Shown here one piece after another: positions 27,801 to 31,292 of a stretch of DNA of 31,292 nt. This stretch comes from Bacteroidetes bacterium UBA2322 (GTDB taxonomy: Bacteria; Bacteroidota; Bacteroidia; Chitinophagales; UBA2359): NCBI GenBank assembly GCA_002345145.1, contig DDVC01000096.1:1-31292 (forward strand), read 5' to 3'. Below the pieces are notes generated by a model that ran no database searches, had not been told where the DNA came from, and saw nothing but the letters and a program-made list of their open reading frames with translations. How positions within the stretch are numbered: the stretch's first letter is position 1; each line of letters opens with the position of its first letter. Both the position numbers and the translations under genes were made by a program.

Positions 27801-27935
27801 GGAACGGTGGTAGTAGGCGGTATTATGTTTTCGCTCATACTTACGCTGTTCATAATACCGATTATGTTTACCTTTATCAGCCGCCGAAAACCCTCACTCG
27901 AAAATGACTCCAATTCTGAAAACGACCAAGTATGA
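24849..27935 (+). CDS. RND multidrug efflux pump, inner-membrane subunit
   Basis: A 1028-residue proton-driven pump of the hydrophobe/amphiphile efflux family (AcrB/MexF type). It has twelve transmembrane helices and two large periplasmic loops. The proton-relay residues are present: D401 and D402 in GLVVDDGIVVTENIY (helix 4) and K922 in GLVTKNGILIVEFAN (helix 10). It begins SLPSISLNRPVLAIVLNIMIV, a usual first helix. The length is normal. Substrates cannot be inferred. It sits between adaptor and channel genes; the TolC-like gene overlaps its stop by four bases (ATGA), suggesting coupled translation. Its start is right after a heptamer repeat. Confidence 0.96.
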   Translation: MSLPSISLNRPVLAIVLNIMIVLFGALGYNYLGVRDFPAIDPPNVNVRTNYSGANAEIIESQITEPLEKAINGVPGIKNITSSSSQGISTITVEFELGYNMEEAANDVRDKVSQAIRQLPPDLDAPPVVSKADANSDAIISMTVRSNTLNQLQVTDYASNVLLEKLQTIPGVSSIQIWGEKRYAMRIWLDPIKLTAYGLTVREVVNALNRENVELPSGKLAGNFTDLSVRTFGKLASEDDFNNLIIANQNNTPIKLRDVATAVLGPENEETVLKESGVPMIALALVPQPGSNYVAIADEFYKRYEQLKQELPDDFELNIALDNTKFIKSSIFEVQETLAIAFGLVILIIFLFFREWLIAIRPLIDIPVSLIGAFFIMYLFGFTINILTLLAIVLATGLVVDDGIVVTENIYKKLERGMPKMRAAREGSEEIYFVVIATSITLAVVFLPIIFLQGFVGRLFREFGLVLAGSVMISAFVSLSLTPVLNVLLTKKKPVHSWFYKFTEPFFVWLEKGYRAVLHLFMRIRLVSVVIILACFGGIYYLFTTIPSELAPMEDRSQFRLSVTAPEGTAFDAMDEYMGQIAQLIIDSVPEKTVLLTVTAPTFAGSGSVNSGFARIALSEPDQRTRSQMDIANAVNKNASRLTQGRVFAIQEQTISTNRRGGLPVAFVLQNINFDKLKSVLPAFLEEAAKSPVFQMVDVDLKFNKPELNVLIDRQKAADLGVSVADVSETLQMAFSNRRIGFFNMNGKQYQVLGQWERPYRDDPSDLKNIYVRTSRGNLISIDNVVSIEEQTSPPTIYHFNRYKSATVSAGLAQGKTIGDGIAEMQRIADKVLDNSFTTALTGSSRDYAESASNTGFAFILALVLIFLILAAQFESFIDPVIIMLTVPMAIVGALLSLHLLGQTINIFSQIGMIMLIGLVTKNGILIVEFANVLMKKGTSKVEAAIEGAVMRLRPILMTSLATALGALPIAMSLGAASTSRMPLGTVVVGGIMFSLILTLFIIPIMFTFISRRKPSLENDSNSENDQV

Positions 27936-29332
27936 TGCCCAATTTACCCTCCTTTACTTCCTTTTTAGACACAACCAATTTGCTCTCCCCCCCTCAAAGA
28001 AGGGGGGAGTTTAATGTATTTGCTTGTTTTAAGGCTTTTAGGTGCTTTTTCGTATTCCTGTTTACCGTGCAGTTACAGGCACAAAACCCGCCGGTATTAA
28101 CTATAGGCGATGCCGTACAAACTGCCCTTGCTAATAACTTTAACCTCCAAATTAACCGGCTAACTATTGAAAGCGCCCAACTAAACAACCACCCGGGCGA
28201 AGCAGGTATGTTGCCTACCGTAGGGCTGCAAACAGGTACCTCCGTTTTGGTAAACAACATTAGCCAAAAATTTGTAAACGGCACCGAAATTAACCGTGCA
28301 GGCGTACTTTCTTCTAACTCCCAGTTTGCTGTTAATGCCGTTTGGACACTTTTTGACGGCTTCCGCATGAGCGCCGCAAGGCAGCGGCTGCGCGAAACCG
28401 TTACTGCACAAGAACAACTCCTTAGTGCACAAATGCTGCAAACGGTAAGGAGTGTAACAGAGTTATACTTAGACATTGTCAGACAACAACAACTCCTCAA
28501 AACTGCCGATACCATTATTGCCATAACCAATGAGCGGCTGCTGCTGAGCAAAATGCGATTTGAAAGTGGATTAAGCCCTAAAATGGATTATCTCCAAGCC
28601 CAAACCGATGTAAATACACAGTTTGCACAAAAACTTGCCCAACTCAATGCATTGCAGCAAACTAAAGAAAACCTGAACCTTCTTATGGGTAAAAATGCCG
28701 ATGAACCCTTTGCCATTACCGATGATGCCGCCCTTTATGCCAACTGGGTTTTGCCCGATTCGTTTAATGCAAACGCTAACCCTAATGTGCAACTCCTTAA
28801 AACCCAAATGAACATAACTCAACTTCAGCAGCAAGAAATAGAGGCTGCCAAATATCCACAGGTGGACCTAAACGGAGCGTATAACTTTAATTTTAACCGC
28901 TCTCAAGCCGGATTTTCTTTGTATAACCTAAGCACCGGTCCGGTGGCAGGCATTAACGTAACCTGGAACTTGTTTAACGGTGGCGCTGTAAAAAGAGCGG
29001 CGGCACAAAACCTAATTCAGCTCCAAAACCTCAAAACTACCGTAGAACTAACCGAGCAACAACTGAATGCACAATGGGTGCAGGCGCAAAGAAACCTTGC
29101 CTTTGCCCAAAATTTGGCTAAATTAGAAAACCAAAACATGGAAACCGCCGCCGAAAATATGGCTATTTCTTTGGAAAGACTCAGAGCAGGTGTGGCTAAC
29201 TCCTTAGAACTGCGCCAGGCTCAACAAAGTTATGAGCAATCATTAGTCAGAAAAACGGAAGCCTTGTTTCAGGTAAAGTTAGCTGAAATTGCCCTGCTGT
29301 TTTTACAGGGCAGTTTGCTCAAAGAAGAGTAA
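27932..29332 (+). CDS. TolC-family outer-membrane efflux channel
   Basis: A 466-residue outer-membrane factor that completes the tripartite pump. Two long helical hairpins typical of TolC repeats are visible, for example LTIGDAVQTALANNFNLQI opening the first and a C-terminal half with NVTWNLFNGG and LRAGVANSLELRQAQ. The N-terminus is unusual: about 31 residues precede the hydrophobic core (FRCFFVFLFTVQLQAQ), and residues 18-26 are encoded by a GC-rich palindrome (27985-28009). No other in-frame ATG exists before the mature region, and the ATGA overlap with the pump gene supports the start at 27932 (or the adjacent ATG at 27935). Confidence 0.9.
   Translation: MMPNLPSFTSFLDTTNLLSPPQRRGEFNVFACFKAFRCFFVFLFTVQLQAQNPPVLTIGDAVQTALANNFNLQINRLTIESAQLNNHPGEAGMLPTVGLQTGTSVLVNNISQKFVNGTEINRAGVLSSNSQFAVNAVWTLFDGFRMSAARQRLRETVTAQEQLLSAQMLQTVRSVTELYLDIVRQQQLLKTADTIIAITNERLLLSKMRFESGLSPKMDYLQAQTDVNTQFAQKLAQLNALQQTKENLNLLMGKNADEPFAITDDAALYANWVLPDSFNANANPNVQLLKTQMNITQLQQQEIEAAKYPQVDLNGAYNFNFNRSQAGFSLYNLSTGPVAGINVTWNLFNGGAVKRAAAQNLIQLQNLKTTVELTEQQLNAQWVQAQRNLAFAQNLAKLENQNMETAAENMAISLERLRAGVANSLELRQAQQSYEQSLVRKTEALFQVKLAEIALLFLQGSLLKEE
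27985..28009. repeat. GC-rich palindrome inside the tolC signal region
   Basis: CTCCCCCC (27985-27992) and GGGGGGAG (28002-28009) form a perfect 8-base-pair GC stem with a 9-base loop. It resembles dispersed intergenic palindromes of bacterial genomes more than coding sequence, yet here it is read in frame as LSPPQRRGE. Confidence 0.7.
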
Positions 29333-29424
29333 AATACCCATTTTTTAACGTGCCGCTTTTTTTTCAGAAAAATAGCGTGTGGGACACAAAAAAATGGCTC
29401 TTCCCCTACCCTACTATTGCCCTA
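29333..29424. other. Convergent spacer after the efflux operon
   Basis: 92 bases between two converging stops. It holds T- and A-runs (29341-29346, 29357-29364) but no strong hairpin. An 11-base tandem repeat, CCCTACTATTG then CCCTACTATTT (29409-29430), runs into the end of the nuclease gene and includes its stop codon. Confidence 0.5.
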
Positions 29425-30273
29425 CTATTTCCCCGATAAATGCGTTGCCTCTGTAAGTATTTTGCGGATACGAGACTTAATAATACCAATGCCCGATAAG
29501 TGTACAGGAGTTGCCGACAACTCTTTGCATAGAACGATATTTTTGTCGAGCAGTTCTATTTTTTCGGATTTGGTTAGTGTGGTAAGACAGGTAATAGGGT
29601 ATAAACCCGATGTATCAATCTGCTCTTTTAGGCTGCCCCCGGTAGGGTAATCCCAGCCCACAAGTTGTAACCCTGCACAATTACCGTAGGTAATAGCATC
29701 TTCTGAAAAATGAGTGTTGGTAACCAACCAGCCACGCAATTCTTTTCCTTCGTTTTCGGGCAAGGAGGCTTGTACGGCGCGCACATCTTCAAATCGGGAG
29801 TTTATGTATAGCGGCACTTTTACATCGGTTAAAGTACCTCGGTTATTATGGTATTTGCACTCAACAAGGGCTAACTGATTGGTATGACGAGCTACAACAT
29901 CTATTTCGTGCGACACGCACTTGCCTTGTAAAATTACCGAAACCAATGTTTCAAAACCCTGATGATTTAACAATGCCGCTACAAATTTTTCAAAAGGAAA
30001 ACCCGACGGACCCAGTTCCATAATGGCATTTTTTAGCTTATACTTGGCAGCATGGTAATCCTGTACTTTGTCGCGCAGAAAAGTATAAGCTAAATGGTAA
30101 ATTTCGCCGGTGCTGATGCCTTCATAAAATCGGGATTTCACGTGTTCAACCGCTAAATCAACTGTGCGGGCATCTGCTCCCGATTTTTTTAGCGAAAAAC
30201 GAAGTTTACCTTCATCAAAGAAAGTGCGCTGCCCCGAAGCTTTTGTAATAAGTTTGTTTTTGAAGGAGGTCAT
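29425..30273 (-). CDS. ATP-cone domain fused to an Mrr-like PD-(D/E)XK nuclease
   Basis: A 282-residue fusion. Residues 5-85 match the ATP-cone, the nucleotide-binding regulatory domain of ribonucleotide reductases and NrdR: ITKASGQRTFFDEGKLRFSL and then YHLAYTFL and AAKYKLKNAI. Residues 90-210 match the Mrr-type nuclease fold: FEKFVAALLNHQGF with E95, D125 in HEIDVVA, and E138-C-K140 in LALVECKYH, the D-x12-ExK pattern, then WLVTNTHFSEDAITYG. The last ~25 residues (LSGIGIIKSRIRKIL) may be a helix-hairpin-helix DNA-binding segment. A restriction or DNA-repair role regulated by ATP/dATP is inference. No methylase gene is adjacent. ATG at 30273 follows GGAGG by two bases. Confidence 0.85.
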   Translation of the reverse strand: MTSFKNKLITKASGQRTFFDEGKLRFSLKKSGADARTVDLAVEHVKSRFYEGISTGEIYHLAYTFLRDKVQDYHAAKYKLKNAIMELGPSGFPFEKFVAALLNHQGFETLVSVILQGKCVSHEIDVVARHTNQLALVECKYHNNRGTLTDVKVPLYINSRFEDVRAVQASLPENEGKELRGWLVTNTHFSEDAITYGNCAGLQLVGWDYPTGGSLKEQIDTSGLYPITCLTTLTKSEKIELLDKNIVLCKELSATPVHLSGIGIIKSRIRKILTEATHLSGK

Positions 30274-30425
30274 GAGTAATGATTAGTTGGAAAGTAAAAA
30301 ACGTATGTTAATGAATAATAAAGAAATTGACCAAACATGTAAATAAAAACGAGTATTTATTCGCAAGCCCTTACAATTTCGGGGTGAAGGTAAAGAAAAA
30401 ATCATTGTGGAGTAACTTTTACCGG
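30274..30425. other. Spacer upstream of the nuclease gene
   Basis: 152 AT-rich bases between the second dehydrogenase stop and the nuclease start on the minus strand. No strict TAnnTTTG promoter element or terminator was found. Confidence 0.35.
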
Positions 30426-31205
30426 TTAAGAGCTACTTTTTTTTGTTAAATAGTGCGCTCCGGCTTGTGCTAAGGGAGTAAGTGTAATTTCGCTTATGTT
30501 TACATTTGCCGGACGCGAAACGGCAAAAAAAACCACATCGGCTATGTCATTGGCAGTGAGTGGGGTGTAGCCTTCATAAACCGATTTTGCTTTTTGTTCA
30601 TCGCCTTTAAAACGTACTACCGAAAACTCGGTTTCTACCAAGCCGGGGTTGATGGCAGTTACTTTAATGTTTTGCTCTAATAGGTCTATGCGCATACCCT
30701 TACTTAGGGCATCTACGGCAAATTTGGTGGCGCAGTAAACGCTTCCTTGTGCATACACTTCTTTACCGGCTATGGAGCCTATATTTATAATGTGCCTTCC
30801 AATGCCGCTTGCCGGCATATAGGGCAATACAGCTTTGGTGGCATATAGCAGTCCTTTTATGTTGGTATCTATCATGGTATCCCAGTCTTCAACATTGGCT
30901 TGGTCAAAGGCATCTTTGCCCAATGCCAAACCTGCGTTGTTTACCAGCACATTTATTTGTCTCCACTCATCGGGCAATTGCTGCATTTTTTCCTGCAATT
31001 GGTTGTAATAGCGCACATCGGCTTGTAGGGTTAGTAGTTCAGCATCGGGATACTTTGAGTGTAGCTCGTTTTTAAGTTGGGTTAGTTTTTCTTCTCTTCT
31101 GCCTAAAGCTATTACGCGCCAGCCATGCTCTGCAAATATATGAACACATGCCCAACCTATGCCGGCGGTGGCTCCGGTTATAAAAACGGTGTTTCGGTTT
31201 TGCAT
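30426..31205 (-). CDS. Short-chain dehydrogenase/reductase, YdfG-like
   Basis: A 259-residue classical SDR. TGATAGIG (10-17) is the nucleotide loop, NNAG is at 89-92, and the catalytic residues are N115, S144, Y157 and K161 (YCATK). The basic pair R36-R37 after the second strand (LGRREEKL) favours NADP. The pattern GSIAGKEVYAQGSVYCATKFAVDALS is that of the YdfG/serine 3-dehydrogenase group, enzymes that oxidise beta-hydroxy acids such as L-allo-threonine or serine; the exact substrate is inference. The heptamer repeat begins eight bases upstream of its ATG, so its promoter lies within or beyond that repeat. Confidence 0.9.
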   Translation of the reverse strand: MQNRNTVFITGATAGIGWACVHIFAEHGWRVIALGRREEKLTQLKNELHSKYPDAELLTLQADVRYYNQLQEKMQQLPDEWRQINVLVNNAGLALGKDAFDQANVEDWDTMIDTNIKGLLYATKAVLPYMPASGIGRHIINIGSIAGKEVYAQGSVYCATKFAVDALSKGMRIDLLEQNIKVTAINPGLVETEFSVVRFKGDEQKAKSVYEGYTPLTANDIADVVFFAVSRPANVNISEITLTPLAQAGAHYLTKKSSS

Positions 31206-31212
31206 AAAGTGG

Positions 31213-31292
31213 TTATTGGTTAGTGATTAGTGGTTAGTGATTAGTGATTAGTGATTAGTGATTAGTGATTAGTGATTAGTGGTTAGTGGTTA
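31213..31292. repeat. Heptamer tandem repeat TTAGTGR upstream of the YdfG-like gene
   Basis: Ten complete copies of TTAGTGA or TTAGTGG run from 31220 to 31289. A degenerate copy (TTATTGG) precedes them at 31213-31219, and three bases of another are cut by the window edge. The unit is the reverse complement of the ACTAACC repeat at 24760-24794. The array continues past the window. Confidence 0.95.

Noticed and set aside
27389..27913. 174-codon minus-strand frame inside the RND pump gene
   Set aside because: Antisense shadow of a well-supported pump gene; no family features.
28014..28100. Out-of-frame ATG giving a hydrophobic start MYLLVLRLLGAFSYS that could be the original TolC signal peptide
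   Set aside because: It ends at a stop after 28 codons and would need a frameshift; the in-frame leader already supplies a good hydrophobic core ending in QAQ.
31213..31292. CRISPR array
   Set aside because: The units are seven bases without spacers, so this is a simple tandem repeat, not a CRISPR array; no cas genes are present.

Overview
The window looks like chromosomal DNA of a member of the phylum Bacteroidota. Four things support this. Two secreted proteases end in the C-terminal sorting domain of the type IX secretion system, which is confined to this group. A GWxTD-domain protein is present. Several genes are preceded by the Bacteroidota promoter form, TTG, then about 18-22 bases, then TAnnTTTG. 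Signal peptides ending in A-Q and C-terminal-cysteine lipoprotein signals are also typical. GC content is moderate. The class or genus cannot be read from the sequence. I see no phage, plasmid, transposase, CRISPR, tRNA or rRNA.

Layout. (1) 1-5156: gyrA (DNA gyrase subunit A), a secreted TPR protein closed by a strong terminator, and an NlpC/P60 cell-wall peptidase. (2) 5163-7743: an unrecognised one-pass membrane protein on the minus strand, divergent from a secreted GWxTD protein. (3) 7753-13039: a minus-strand run of a lipoprotein, a PaiA-like acetyltransferase, an alpha/beta hydrolase, a small P-loop kinase-like protein, an aminotransferase with its own promoter, and a membrane-anchored metallophosphoesterase. 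(4) 13237-17688: two tandem paralogous M43 metalloproteases with type IX sorting domains. (5) 17782-21981: a large unrecognised Bacteroidota protein, a short-chain dehydrogenase, a small TPR protein, and a NamZ-type (DUF1343) exo-muramidase. (6) 22174-29332: a LolC/E-type permease, then a tripartite efflux operon (membrane-fusion lipoprotein, RND pump, TolC-like outer-membrane channel). (7) 29425-31205: an ATP-cone/Mrr-like nuclease fusion and a second short-chain dehydrogenase, both on the minus strand.

How genes work together. The clear functional unit is the efflux operon: adaptor, inner-membrane pump and outer-membrane channel, with the last two overlapping by four bases. The P60 peptidase and the NamZ homologue both act on peptidoglycan but are not linked. 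The two M43 proteases are probably exported by a type IX system encoded elsewhere.

Most genes are ordinary. The points that stand out are: a nucleotide-sensing ATP-cone joined to a PD-(D/E)XK nuclease; heptamer tandem repeats of one family at two loci, one of them inside the efflux operon and running over a stop codon; a GC-rich palindrome read in frame through the TolC signal region; and frequent use of the word CCCGAT/ATCGGG. I found no convincing new multi-gene system. The N-terminal starts of ten genes have been moved from the longest possible reading frame to an internal ATG, as explained in each entry.
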